The notes: a model not told the origin generated them from the sequence alone. Positions 45,643-55,069 are shown, counted from the stretch's first letter. The stretch: 60,000 nucleotides of DNA from Cryptomeria japonica (GCF_030272615.1 NC_081408.1:339110793-339170792), one strand, 5' to 3'. Numbers and translations: made by a program.

Positions 45643-46905
45643 CTATGTAGTATGATCTGGATTGGTGATTTCATTAATAAGGGGTTCATGAACAACTTGT
45701 GTAGAGGGATTGGGATCATGAGGAGAAATGACAAGCTTATTTGAGAGGGAACCTTGTGAGGAACATGGAAGATTATGACATGGAGATGAAGGGATGGAGG
45801 GATCTTGATCAGGATTTGGAGAAATAATGGGATCTTGTTTAGGACATGAAGGTAAACGTATGCTTTGATCTTGTCTTGGAAGGAGATTATTATGAAGGAT
45901 AGAAGGGATGTCCTGATCTTGTTTAGGAGGTGGATATTGGATGGGAGTTGAAAGGACACTTTGTTCTTGAGATGGAAGGGTGTCATTATGAATGGAATAG
46001 AAAAGAGCGAGGGGATCATCATAAGATTCTTGGTTGGTGGGATCTTGATCAAAAATTGGGTAGGATGGAAGTGGTTGTTCTTGATCTTTATTTGTTGCAG
46101 GACTCATTTCTTTTGATTTTGGATCATCCTCTTCACACGGGGAAGGAGTTTGGAAATGCATGGGAGATTGTTGGAATGTTTCAACATTTTGGCCTGTTGA
46201 AGAAGGATTTTGAATGAGATGCTTTGAATCATGACTTGAATTAGATTGGATTTGTATGATGGATAGTGATTGGGAGGTTGTGTTATTAGATAGAGATGGC
46301 ATGGATTGGTCTTGTGTGATTTTAGGGGATGATGAAATGGTGGATAGATATGGTTGATTTGGGCTTTGGTTGAAAGGGATTTGATTTTGGTTGAAAGGAG
46401 TATGATTTTGGGTGAAAGAGGTTTGATTTTGGTTGAATGAATTTTGATTTGAACTTTGGTTGAAAGGGTTTTGATTTTGGTTGAAAGAGGTTTGAATGTT
46501 GGATAAATGTGAATTTTGATTTGGACTTTGGTTGAAAAGGGTGTGATTTTGGTTGAAAGGGGTTTGAATGTTGGGTTGGTGTGAATTTTGATTTGGACTT
46601 TGGTTGAAAGGGGTGTGATTTTGGTTGAAAGGGGTGTGATTTTGGTTGAAAGGGGTTTGAATGTTGGGTTGATATGATTGGTATGATTGATATAGCGGGT
46701 TTAAAGAAAAAGAAGGTTTACATGACTCTAATGTTGGTAGAATTGAGGTAGGAATGATTTTGTTGAAGAATGAAGGTTGGTGTGTTTGAATAGTCTCACA
46801 AGAAGAAGAAGGTTGGCCTGATAATGATTCCCTCATGGTCATCACTTCTCTCATCATATTTTCTAACCAGCCCCTATGGTTGTCAGGACTAGTCATGTCT
46901 ATCAC
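45643..46905 (-). CDS. E6 N/Q-rich repeat protein, 420 codons open
   Basis: This is the longest uninterrupted frame in the window, on the sense strand of E6. It starts MIDMTSPDNHRGWLENMMRE. A middle section (about 46370-46720) repeats units built from FNQNHTPFNQSPNQNS and PNIQTPFNQ. The C-terminal half is Pro/Ser/Asp-rich with a recurring DQDPSIP/KQDQDIPS phrase. There are no zinc knuckles, catalytic motifs or membrane segments. The start may lie further up: a frame from ATG 47176 (MAQTSKSQSEDRSNLASTQT) ends at 46994 and could join by one frameshift. The composition suggests a disordered, self-associating protein, perhaps a Gag-like assembly factor (speculation). I do not recognise it. Low-complexity DNA can also stay open by chance. 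Confidence 0.5.
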   Translation of the reverse strand: MIDMTSPDNHRGWLENMMREVMTMRESLSGQPSSSCETIQTHQPSFFNKIIPTSILPTLESCKPSFSLNPLYQSYQSYQPNIQTPFNQNHTPFNQNHTPFNQSPNQNSHQPNIQTPFNQNHTLFNQSPNQNSHLSNIQTSFNQNQNPFNQSSNQNSFNQNQTSFTQNHTPFNQNQIPFNQSPNQPYLSTISSSPKITQDQSMPSLSNNTTSQSLSIIQIQSNSSHDSKHLIQNPSSTGQNVETFQQSPMHFQTPSPCEEDDPKSKEMSPATNKDQEQPLPSYPIFDQDPTNQESYDDPLALFYSIHNDTLPSQEQSVLSTPIQYPPPKQDQDIPSILHNNLLPRQDQSIRLPSCPKQDPIISPNPDQDPSIPSSPCHNLPCSSQGSLSNKLVISPHDPNPSTQVVHEPLINEITNPDHTT

Positions 46906-46993
46906 TTGTTATTGCAAAGTATTGATTTGTTGAGATAAGGTTTCTATGGATGGTCATGGAATAGGAATGGAAGGGATGAATCCTCCACCTTCT

Positions 46994-47176
46994 CTAAAAA
47001 ATGTATAATGCCAATCCATGATGTTTTCTTGTTTGGTTTGGACCTAGGATCACAATATGTAAGATATTTTCTCCATTTCTCTGAATGTAACAATGTTTGA
47101 TTGAACTTGACCAACTTGTTTGAGTTGAGGCTAAGTTTGATCGATCCTCTGATTGTGATTTGGATGTTTGGGCCAT
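46994..47176 (-). pseudogene. E6 probable N-terminal piece of the N/Q-rich protein
   Basis: An open frame starting MAQTSKSQSEDRSNLASTQT with a Ser/Gln-rich beginning, ending in ...GLALYIF. It lies 89 bp before the 420-codon frame but in a different phase. The intervening bases read in alternative frames as ETLSQQINTLQ. It may be part of one longer protein broken by a shift, or an unrelated short frame. Confidence 0.35.
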
Positions 47177-47274
47177 GACTTTCTAGGATGATTATGCAAC
47201 TGATGAAGAACTAAGACATACATATATGAGGTCTAGACAAGGACTATAAATGAGAATGATAATAATGACATAAA

Positions 47275-47655
47275 TTAGGATGATAATAAGGATGCAAATG
47301 AGGATTATACAAGGACTTATGCAACTTCTAAGGACGTATATGAGGACTATGCAATGACCTAGGATGATAGTAAGGACGTAAATGAGGAATATGCAAATAA
47401 TTAGGATGATAGTAAGGACGTAAATGAGGATTATGCAAGGACTTAGGATGATAGTAAGGACATAAATGAGGGCTATGCAAGGACTTAGGATGATAGTAAG
47501 GAGGTAAATGAGGACTACGCAAGGACTTAGGATGATAGTAAGGATGTAAATGAGGACTATGCAAGGACTTAGGACGATAGTAAGGATGCAAATGAGGACT
47601 ATGCAAGGACTTAGGATGATAGTAAGGATGCAAATGAGGACTATGCAAGGACTTC
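47275..47655. repeat. 42-bp tandem repeat, about nine copies
   Basis: The unit begins AAGGATGCAAATGAGGACTA and continues with TGCAAGGACTTAGGATGATA then GT. It is a multiple of three, so three long frames appear open on the minus strand (for example HSPHLHPYYHPKSL repeated). I treat these as by-products of the array. It lies upstream of the N/Q-rich ORF in the E6 leader. Confidence 0.9.
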
Positions 47656-47699
47656 CTAGGGTCACAAGTGTGTATAGCTTTGAGTTTTGATGTTTCAAA

Positions 47700-48599
47700 A
47701 ATGGACTTTGTTTTCAGTAATTCTGTGTATAGGACAAGTTTCGTGGTTTCTTCAAGTCTGAAAATAATTGTTTGGAGGTAAATATAGCTGACTGAACTGG
47801 TTTTTCAAACAATCTCAAAGAATTCAGAGATATGTAGGATAGGGCCTAAAATAGCCTAAATAACTGACTCAATACTGGTCTGATACAACAATACATAAAA
47901 AAGCATAGAATACAATCTTAGGCTGGAAATTGGAAACCATTCAATGAAGCCCTTACGAAATACTAAAACAAAATGAATAGATAGAGAGTCTAGCAGCATT
48001 GGCTCCATTTCACGGCACACACTTCTTAGACATGCCAGTCTCTCTCAGCCCAAAGATCCAAAAAATCTTATAACCAATGGATTTTTGTATCATAATGCAA
48101 GGTACATGAAGGGTATATATGGGGTATGATCCGCACTCCTGGAATCACTGAATGTAGGGTTTTGGGTTACTAAATTGGTTCTTATTGTAAAATTTCAAGG
48201 GGTCCCAATCCAACGATGGATTCTCAGAGCAAGCCACATAAGACTTTACTTGAGTTTATCGATGCAGGGAAGGTCTCCACATACATCGAATTCATTGAAC
48301 ACTCTAGCCGTCTAACTAGTATGTTTATATAGCGGCTCAAAAAACCTGCTTAAGAGTATGCTGGGAGAGATGATATCCCCAACGCATCCCAATTCAAAGT
48401 ATCTTTGATTAGGGATAAAATAAAATTGGGTGTTGTTATCACCTCCTTCCTTTCTCCCAAGACCCCAAAGGTGAGTGGAAAGTTAGTTCATGCAACAGTA
48501 GGTCCACCCCAGACATGATAAAAGTTCTTTCCCTTAAGAAAATCAAATGTGATTTAATCTATATGCAACCTGATTCACGTTTATTTTAAAGCCCAAATT
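47700..48599. other. E6 leader, non-coding
   Basis: No ORF trace. On the minus strand a CCATATATACCC sequence (about 48113-48125) could be TATA-like, but nothing else supports a promoter. Confidence 0.4.
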
Positions 48600-48845
48600 G
48601 AGGTGTTCAATACACATGTGCATGTCCATTTTAAATACCAAATTGAAATGTGAAGGCATGCATGCCAATTTTAATCATTGTTGATTTTAAGCCCAAATCG
48701 AAGTGTTATACGTGCATGTCAATTTTAACCAATGTTAATTTTAAGCACCAAAAGATGAAGTGTGAGATTATGCATGCATGTCCATTTTAACCATTGTTGA
48801 TTTTAAGCACCAAAAGATGAAGTGTGAGAATATGAGTGCAATTGA
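48600..48845. repeat. Tandem repeat of about 60 bp in E6 leader
   Basis: Four to five diverged copies built around GCATGTCCATTTTAACCATT and TTTTAAGCACCAAAAGATGA, with AAGTGTGAGA. The last two copies are most alike. Confidence 0.75.
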
Positions 48846-48954
48846 TCTAATACTAATTTGATCCTTTCTGTAAATTCGCCATAGGCTGCAAATAGATGAT
48901 TAGCAATTTAAATCAAATTAATAGAAAACAAAGAATAAAAAATTGACAGAAGCG

Positions 48955-49095
48955 AATGTGTGATGATACTTGCCCGATTGCGTGAATCTGGATAAGCGAT
49001 TGCGTAATTCTGTCAGGTCGAATGCGTGATCCTGACAGGGCAATTGCATGACCTTAACAGGTCGATTGTGTAATGATAACATGATGATTGCATCA
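48955..49095. repeat. Repeat cluster with TGCGTGA and CTGACAGGTCGA words, copy A
   Basis: About five diverged copies of a roughly 25-bp phrase, (GA)TTGCGTGA..CTGACAGGTC. A second cluster of the same phrase lies at 49515-49650, on the other side of the possible exon. Confidence 0.7.
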
Positions 49096-49147
49096 CACAA
49101 GTAGATAACACAAAAAATAAAAATTGAAACTAAACTTGATCAGAAAC

Positions 49148-49387
49148 CTGCAAAACAGATTGTGAGGCCCTAGCTAGATCTCTCATCATCCATTCAATGT
49201 TAATTAAATCATATTTAACCCAATATGAGAGAACCAAGTTGTTGTATCTGTCAATCATTGGTTGGTCTTCCCAATCTTGTATTTGCTTTTCTGCTTTGAG
49301 AATCCTTTGATAGCATTTGGCCTGTCTTCTTTGTTCCTTTGTCCTTCTGGCACCTGAAATCCTGAATTGTACCTTACATGCCATAAA
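49148..49387 (-). CDS. E6 possible internal exon
   Basis: On the minus strand a 240-base segment is bounded by TTTCTATTATAACAG on the 5' side and GTTTCTGATC on the 3' side, plausible acceptor and donor sites. Inside, the frame from ATG 49384 reads MACKVQFRISGARRTKEQRR, QAKCYQRILKAEKQIQDWED and YWVKYDLINIEWMMRDLARA, which looks like real amphipathic protein. It is flanked on both sides by related minisatellites, as expected for repeats sitting in introns. Family unknown. The splice sites are inferred by eye only. Confidence 0.4.
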
Positions 49388-49514
49388 CTGTTATAATAGA
49401 AACATGTAATACAAATAATCCATTTCTAGATTTACACAATTTCATGCAGAATTAAACAGATCAAAGAATAGAATAGGTATGAGAATAAAAACAACAAAAC
49501 AACAAATTTCCCTG

Positions 49515-49650
49515 GAATGCGTGATACTAACAAAGTGATTGCGTGACCCTGACAGGTCAATTGTGTGATGGGTTCCGCATGAATGCGTAACCCTGTTTGG
49601 TCGAATGCGTAGCCTTGTTTATGTGATTGCATGATGAGGTAAGGGTGATT
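49515..49650. repeat. Repeat cluster with TGCGTGA and CTGACAGGTCGA words, copy B
   Basis: Four to five diverged copies of the same phrase as at 48955-49095 (ATGCGTGATACTAAC, TTGCGTGACCCTGACAGGTC, AATGCGTAACCCTGTTTGGT). Confidence 0.7.
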
Positions 49651-49761
49651 GTGTGATGGAAAGACTTGTTCTCGAAATCCATGCAACCTAAAAAAAGAGA
49701 ATAAATCCGTACGATTTGCGAAAATCATACAGAAAAACAGAGAGGTTAATTAGCTATTTTT

Positions 49762-49777
49762 CACGTCGGGTTCACCA
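49762..49777 (-). other. E6 primer-binding site (putative)
   Basis: On the minus strand TGGTGAACCCGACGTG, preceded by TT from the end of the LTR junction. It begins with TGG (complement of a tRNA CCA end) and sits three bases inside the LTR. It differs from the E5 site, so the primer tRNA is probably different. Confidence 0.65.
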
Positions 49778-49780
49778 AAA

Positions 49781-51018
49781 TGTGTTATGCTCAAATTCAT
49801 CATTGCTAAATAGGAAATAAGGAAAATCATGAATTCCTTAACTATCTAAGCAATTCAAACATAAAACCAATGAAATAGATGCAAAATGGAATTAAATTAA
49901 ACAATATGAAACTCCCTATTGTGCATCATGGCTTCTATTGTTCTTTTCCTCTCTATGGTATGGTGGCTCTCAGATATTGTGTTGGCAACCTGCAATTGAC
50001 ACAAGGATTCAAAGTTTGTGATTCAGAGGAATTGTGAGGATTGAATGCTCAATTTATAGATTTTTGGATGAGATTGATTGAAATGTGGAACATAATGATC
50101 AAGAGGTGGAACTCAGGTGAGCTCACATGCTGATTGATAGTTGAACTGCTGACTTGGAGGTGAAACATAATAGATTGAATAGATTAATTGAGTCAACTGA
50201 TTGAGAAAAAGCTGACTGAAGGAAGAAAAATAATAATTGGAGGAAAATTAATTGATGTCAAAGCTAACTAGAAGATGAAAATAGAGATTGGAGAGATAAA
50301 TGATTTAATTAATTAATTGATTGAATTAATTAATTTAGCATGTGCTTGCACTTTAACTTAGATTTTCAATTTAATCTTTTTATGAGATTTTAATTCAAAT
50401 AATTGAATTTATTCAATTCAATTTAGTATTTGAATATATTTAGAACTTGACTTTGATTTTCAATTTGGTTTTTGAAATCATGCACATGTATTTGAAATTA
50501 GAAGAAATTAGAAGAATTGATTAAATGAAATTAGAATTTGAAGATTTGGAAATGGAATTAGAAGAATTAGTTAGTAAATTAAATAATTTACAGAAACTAT
50601 TTAATTATTTTGGAAATAGAATTTAATTAAATAATAAAGATTATTTAAATTAAAGGATTAAATTACAATTAATTAAATAATAAATATTTAATTAATATTT
50701 AGAAAAGGGTTAATGACTAGATGGTTAGAGATAGAAATTGAGAATAGAATTATTTAATCTATTTAAATAATAAAGATTATTTAAATTGTGGAATTAATTA
50801 GAATTAATAAAATAATAAATATTTAATTAATATTTAGAAAATGGTTAAAATGATTAAATGATGATAGAAATAGAAAATAGAATAATTAGTAAGATGATGA
50901 GGAAATATGAAATTAGAATAATATGATTAATTAACTTAATTAAAGAATTAAAGAATTATTTAATCAATTAGAGGAATAATTAGTACATGATCAATGAGAC
51001 ATTTTTTAGGTGTCTACA
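49781..51018 (-). repeat. E6 5' LTR (1,238 bp)
   Basis: Direct repeat of 36880-38115. Followed on the plus strand by CTCAT, the second copy of the target duplication. Confidence 0.92.
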
Positions 51019-51023
51019 CTCAT

Positions 51024-51650
51024 TACACCTTTTCAGTGATAATCATCATCAAAAGTCGAGAATTTTTTTGAATCTTCATCTAATGTCGAGCAAAAATCTT
51101 TTCAACCAAAGAAAATCAAATAAACCTTGTTACTAGGGGCATCTTAACTAAATCACATCGTATCAAGTTGAGATTCTTCGATGTCAAATAAAGCAATCTC
51201 TAGGGGGATATCAATCTTTGTCCTTATCTGAATCAATCTTCAAATTGATGTTCAGTTTCAATCACATCAAATCAAGTTGGACATTTTTTCTTACTAATCG
51301 GTTCTTGTTCAATCAAGTTCAGAATCGGTTTTATCTCACTTTGCTCAGCCGATTCTTGTTCAATCAAGTTTGGAATTGGTTGCGTCTCTCACTCAATCTA
51401 GTTCAATCAAGTTCTAGATCAATGCTCATTTCTTGATCAATCAAGTTCAAGAATGGTATCTCGCTCTTTGTCGGTCCTAGTTCAATCAAGTTCAGGATCG
51501 ATATCGCTTTAATCAATCTATTCAGTTTCATCGCTTCAAATCAAGCTAAACATCTCACTCTTCATCGGTTTGTGATCCATCAAGTTCAGAACTAATATCT
51601 ATTTGACATCAACTATTCTTTGAACCAACGCGCTGCTCGCATATTAATTC
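51024..51650 (+). repeat. E5 3' non-coding region with tandem repeat
   Basis: Continuation of the E5 sequence left of E6. From about 51235 to 51600 it consists of irregular 35-60-bp copies of a phrase TTGTTCAATCAAGTTCAGAA followed by TCGGTT. No ORF. It lies between the antisense-gene promoter and the 3' LTR. Confidence 0.7.
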
Positions 51651-51663
51651 AAAGAGGGGCAAA
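51651..51663 (+). other. E5 polypurine tract
   Basis: AAAGAGGGGCAAA immediately precedes TGTGATACCC, the start of the 3' LTR. Confidence 0.85.
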
Positions 51664-52960
51664 TGTGATACCCTAAAAATGGTCACCTAAACCATGGGCC
51701 TCTAATCTCGACAACATCACCAAGGTCCTAACCAAAGGCAATTAAATCAACCTTGAGCACCTAATTAATTAATTAATTCTTCAATCATTAATCTTACATG
51801 GAAAATGAATCACTTTATATTAATTAAATCATTCCAAGTAAATCATTTTGATTAATTATCCTAATTTATTTAATTAAATATCCTAGCATATTTAATTAAT
51901 AAATAAATTTGCCATTTAATCATAAAAAAGGAATTAATTTACAAAAAGAGATTTATCACAAAAAGATGAATTAATCTGCAAAAGAAAGAATTAAATTGAA
52001 AACAAAAGAAAATAATTAAATTGAGAGAAGAAATTAAACTTAAGATATTTCTTTTTTCTAAAATTGACATAACTTGAGAAATCAGAAAAGCAATTAAATT
52101 GAATTAATCATTTTCTCTAAAAATAAAACTAAAAGCTTTTGAGAAATAAGTTCAGTTGCATTGAAAAGTCTTTTTCTAAATAAAAATCTTGAGAAAATTA
52201 AAGAAAAGTGCATGGAATCACCTATTTTTATCTTAAATGCATGGAATCAACTAAATTTAATCTCCAATGCAAACTCAAACTTATAATCTAAATGCATTCA
52301 ATCAAGTTATAATTGGCATCTATCTCAAGATTAACTTAATCTGATCTCTCAATTATTTCAATTATCTTGAATTGTGCTTTTTCTTGAATAATCTCAAACG
52401 CTCATTACTAATCAATCTTGACCGTTGGTCTCTCTTTTGAGGCTCTATAAATTTAGCCTTCATCTCTCATTAAAAACACCCTGGAGATTTATTGTTATTA
52501 TGCAATTTTTGCTCTGGAGTCATTGAAGATATTGTGCTTTGAGATTATTGCATCTTAGTTTAACTTTTTGCATATTTAGTTTAATCATGGTTGCTTGAAT
52601 TCATTTGTCTTATTATTCATTCATTTAGCTTAATATTCATTCATTTAGCTTAATATTCATTAATTTAGCTTATTATTTATTCATTTAGCTTAATCTTTCA
52701 TTCATCTAGCTTAATCTTGCATAAATTTAGCTTATTCATGTGCTCATATAGGTTAAATCCTTCATCTTGGTGTAGTCTAGTCACTAGTATTGCTTATACA
52801 AATATGAGAGAAAGTCTATACTCCCATCTTTTAGAAGGAAATAGGTCGATTTATTAGAGTTTTTATATTCCTGATTGTATCTATCTAACCATGCATGCAA
52901 TGACTTAATTGAAGTGTTGTGTCTTAAATCTTGCAGATACTTATCCACTTTTCACACACA
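51664..52960 (+). repeat. E5 3' LTR (1,297 bp)
   Basis: Direct repeat of 19892-21171 with a conserved TATA box at 52446-52452 and the same short tandem array at 52597-52740. It ends CACACACA, followed by TA and the ACAAC duplication. Confidence 0.92.
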
Positions 52961-53914
52961 TAACAACCTTCAAGGAAGTCTCACTGAATTACAACAAGAT
53001 TCAGACTACAATATGAAAGGAATGAACTGCAATAATAGCATCTGCTAATGCCTGATGACAGTTTTGGTTAAACACATATGTCTGCTTTGCAACCCTCCAA
53101 AACTTTGCTTAGTCACACTACCGAAGGATGAATTCACTTGTTCTCACATACACCATTCTCTGATAATGTAGACACAACCTTGATACCTAAATTACATGAC
53201 TTTATCACCTATTTATACAATTCATCAACCTTGACTACAAGGTCGGCTAAACCCTCAACTTACAATCACAAATTTACATCACACGATACAAAGATCGACC
53301 ACCAAACCAATATAATGATATACATGACATAAAATGGACCTAAGTCAAATCTCCAAACATGCAACACCACCATAAATCTCACCAAGAGAAACTGCAACAC
53401 ACTACACCACCAAGAAATCACCAAAAAATTGCACAACGATAAATGCGGATCATCAAAATAAATAGGACATAATTAGGAAACACCAGCAAGAACGTTAGAA
53501 TCATTTGTAACAACTGTACCAACACCACTTATCAAATCATCGATCAACATCTTAACCTCAAGAACACTCAAACAAAAACAACTATCATGAAGAAAGAAAA
53601 CCCGTGGAGCACCAAATAATGAACCATTTGCAATGAAGATACATAGGAACATCCCAAACAATCTTCCAAAATCTCAGCTCAAGATCTAATCACACTGGAA
53701 TATACCGAACACTGCAAAGCACTGATCAGAAAAACCAAGCTGCAAACCAGATCATATGATATGATCAATTGAGCTTCCCAGATCACTGAAACCAATACAG
53801 ACAGATGTAAGGACACTAGGAATACTCCATATACAAAACCATGATCCAATAAACCAATCTGCAATCACCAAAGCAATAAATCACAGGAATATGTTGACAT
53901 CAATGACAACAACA
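52961..53914 (-). repeat. E4 5' LTR, outer part
   Basis: This is the part of the copia LTR beyond the E5 insertion. The minus-strand start is probably TGTTGTTGTCATTG at 53914. The boundary is inferred from that terminus and from the point where the E8 integrase trace begins. No ORF is real here. Confidence 0.6.
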
Positions 53915-54882
53915 TATCCTAGTGGTAGGAATGTCCAACAAACAATGCCCAATTGCTAGGAGAAAATTTCTTATTTCTGATATGCTTATCATGCCATCGA
54001 GCTCACTTATTTTGAATGAGCTCTGTATGATGAAGAGATTGCTTTCTATATTCATCAAGGGCATTAAGCTGCATAATACATTCCTATTGTGCTTTAGCAA
54101 TATCTATATCTAGGTCAAGGGTTGTCCATAGAGTCTTGTATTCAAATTCTATTGGAAGAACAACCATTTTTCCATAAAGCAACTCAAATGGTGTGAAACT
54201 AGTAGTTGTCTTCCATGTTATTCTGTAAGCCTAGACTGCCTCAGGTAATGTAGATGTCCAGTCCTTCTTATGGAGACCAACTATTTTTGTGAGAATGGCC
54301 TCAATTTCCTTGTTTGTGACCTCTGCCTGGCCATTGGCATGGGGACGGTACAGAGTTGACTTTTATGTGATGAATTTAATAGTCATTCATCAGGGATTTT
54401 ATTAAAGTAAAAGTGAATTGTGGCCCCTGATCAGTTACTATCTCCCTGGGGACTCCATATCTAGTAAAACTTTCTTCATAAAGGACATTTGTAACTTTAT
54501 TATCCCTAGCATGTTTCATAGCTCTAACTTCCACCCATTTGGTAACATAATCAGTACAAACAAGGATATAATATTTACTATTAGATTGAGGATCAATCAG
54601 ACCAATAAAGTCCATTCCTCACTTATCAAATGGAGTAACAACTACCCGCGATTGCAGAGGCATCTCATAAGATTTAGTTGGTCTCCCCATACGTTGACAG
54701 TGGTCACACTTCCTGGTATATTTGATGGCGTCCTTGTGAAGGGTTGGCCAATAATAACTAGTATTGAGGATCTTCATGGAGGTCCATTTTGGAAAAAAAT
54801 GTCTTCCACAGGGCTCATCATGATAGATAAGAAAAAATGCAAAGATAAACTCAATGATGTCTTTATGCAAAGATAAACTCAA
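53915..54882 (-). pseudogene. E8: Ty3/gypsy integrase fragment, host of E4
   Basis: Minus-strand domains in order: HHCC finger 54850-54670 (IYHDEPCGRHFF, then KCDHCQRMGR); core 54650-54310 with D in a TGA-broken (W)GMDFIGLID, D in EIVTDQGPQF and E in HANGQAEVTN; then KDWTSTLPEAV, ELLYGKMVVLPIEFEYKTLW, and near 54050-53930 ALDEYRKQSLHHTELIQNK and ARWHDKHIRNKKF. The chain stops where the E4 LTR begins, so E4 inserted into the C-terminal part of this integrase. No LTR of E8 is in the window. The sequence is clearly different from the E2 and E5 integrases. Confidence 0.85.
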
Positions 54883-54894
54883 TGATGTCTTTGT
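54838..54894. repeat. 28-bp tandem duplication
   Basis: ATGCAAAGATAAACTCAATG followed by ATGTCTTT occurs twice in direct succession at the end of the E8 integrase trace. Confidence 0.9.
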
Positions 54895-55069
54895 AAAAGA
54901 TGAAGATAAAGGGAAAGAAGAAGAGAAGAACTAATCAGTTGTAAAAAAGAAGGACATGACAATTGAAAAGAAAACTGAAAGCAAGGAGATTGAGGGATTC
55001 ATTGATGTCAATAGTAAGAAGAGAGGATTCAGAAGATCACCTGCTAGTGCAGGAGCACCTGGGCTACAA
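54895..55069 (+). pseudogene. Short unassigned coding-like piece
   Basis: The plus-strand frame reads VKDEDKGKEEEKN, a stop, then KKKDMTIEKKTESKEIEGF and KKRGFRRSPASAGAPGLQ with a stop at the E9 boundary. It is Lys/Glu-rich and resembles the tail of a retroelement protein. I do not recognise it and cannot tell whether it belongs to E8, E9 or something older. Confidence 0.25.

Larger units (their letters stand above)
36880..51018 (-). mobile_element. E6: 14.1-kb Tat-related non-autonomous element with antisense PMD gene, nested in E5
   Basis: LTRs are 36880-38115 (1,236 bp, 3' LTR) and 49781-51018 (1,238 bp, 5' LTR), about 96 percent identical by eye. The target duplication CTCAT is exact (36875-36879 and 51019-51023). 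Orientation is minus: on that strand the purine tract TCAAAGAGGGGCAAA precedes the LTR at 38115, and a primer-like site TTTTGGTGAACCCGACGTG follows the LTR at 49780. The LTR start (TGTAGACACCTAAAAATG) resembles that of E5 (TGTGATACCCTAAAAATG). I found no protease, RT, RNase H or integrase in 11.7 kb, only an N/Q-rich ORF, a small possible exon and an antisense PMD gene. It probably relied on an E5-like helper. Confidence 0.88.
19892..52960 (+). mobile_element. E5: Tat-lineage Ty3/gypsy element with antisense PMD gene, containing E6 and a solo LTR
   Basis: LTRs are 19892-21171 (1,280 bp) and 51664-52960 (1,297 bp), about 5 percent different by eye. A primer site follows LTR1 and the purine tract AAAGAGGGGCAAA precedes LTR2. 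The flanking duplication is ACAAC at 19887-19891 and 52963-52967, with two extra bases (TA) between LTR2 and the second copy. Coding order is gag, protease, G-patch-like segment, RT, RNase H, second archaeal-type RNase H, integrase, then an antisense PMD gene. Dual RNase H and an extra antisense ORF are hallmarks of the Tat lineage. After removing E6 (14,139 bp) and the solo LTR (1,439 bp) the element is about 17.5 kb. Confidence 0.9.

Noticed and set aside
45930-46217. Plus-strand ORF opposite the N/Q-rich ORF
   Set aside because: Shadow of the longer minus-strand frame. Codon content follows the repeat.
47192-47698. 168-codon hydrophobic repeat ORF on minus, and a His/Pro/Tyr-rich ORF overlapping it
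   Set aside because: Both are frames of the 42-bp tandem array, whose length is a multiple of three. They would be open in any frame without a stop in the unit.
36880-51018. E6 first read as a plus-strand element, since its PMD gene is on plus
   Set aside because: The bases after the left LTR (TTTGCCCCTCTTTGA) are the reverse complement of a polypurine tract, and a TGG-type primer site lies on the minus strand inside the right LTR, so the element is on the minus strand.
52961-53914. Candidate host gene fragments in small ORFs (for example 53138-53332 and 53473-53661)
   Set aside because: They lie inside the split E4 LTR and have no recognisable motif.
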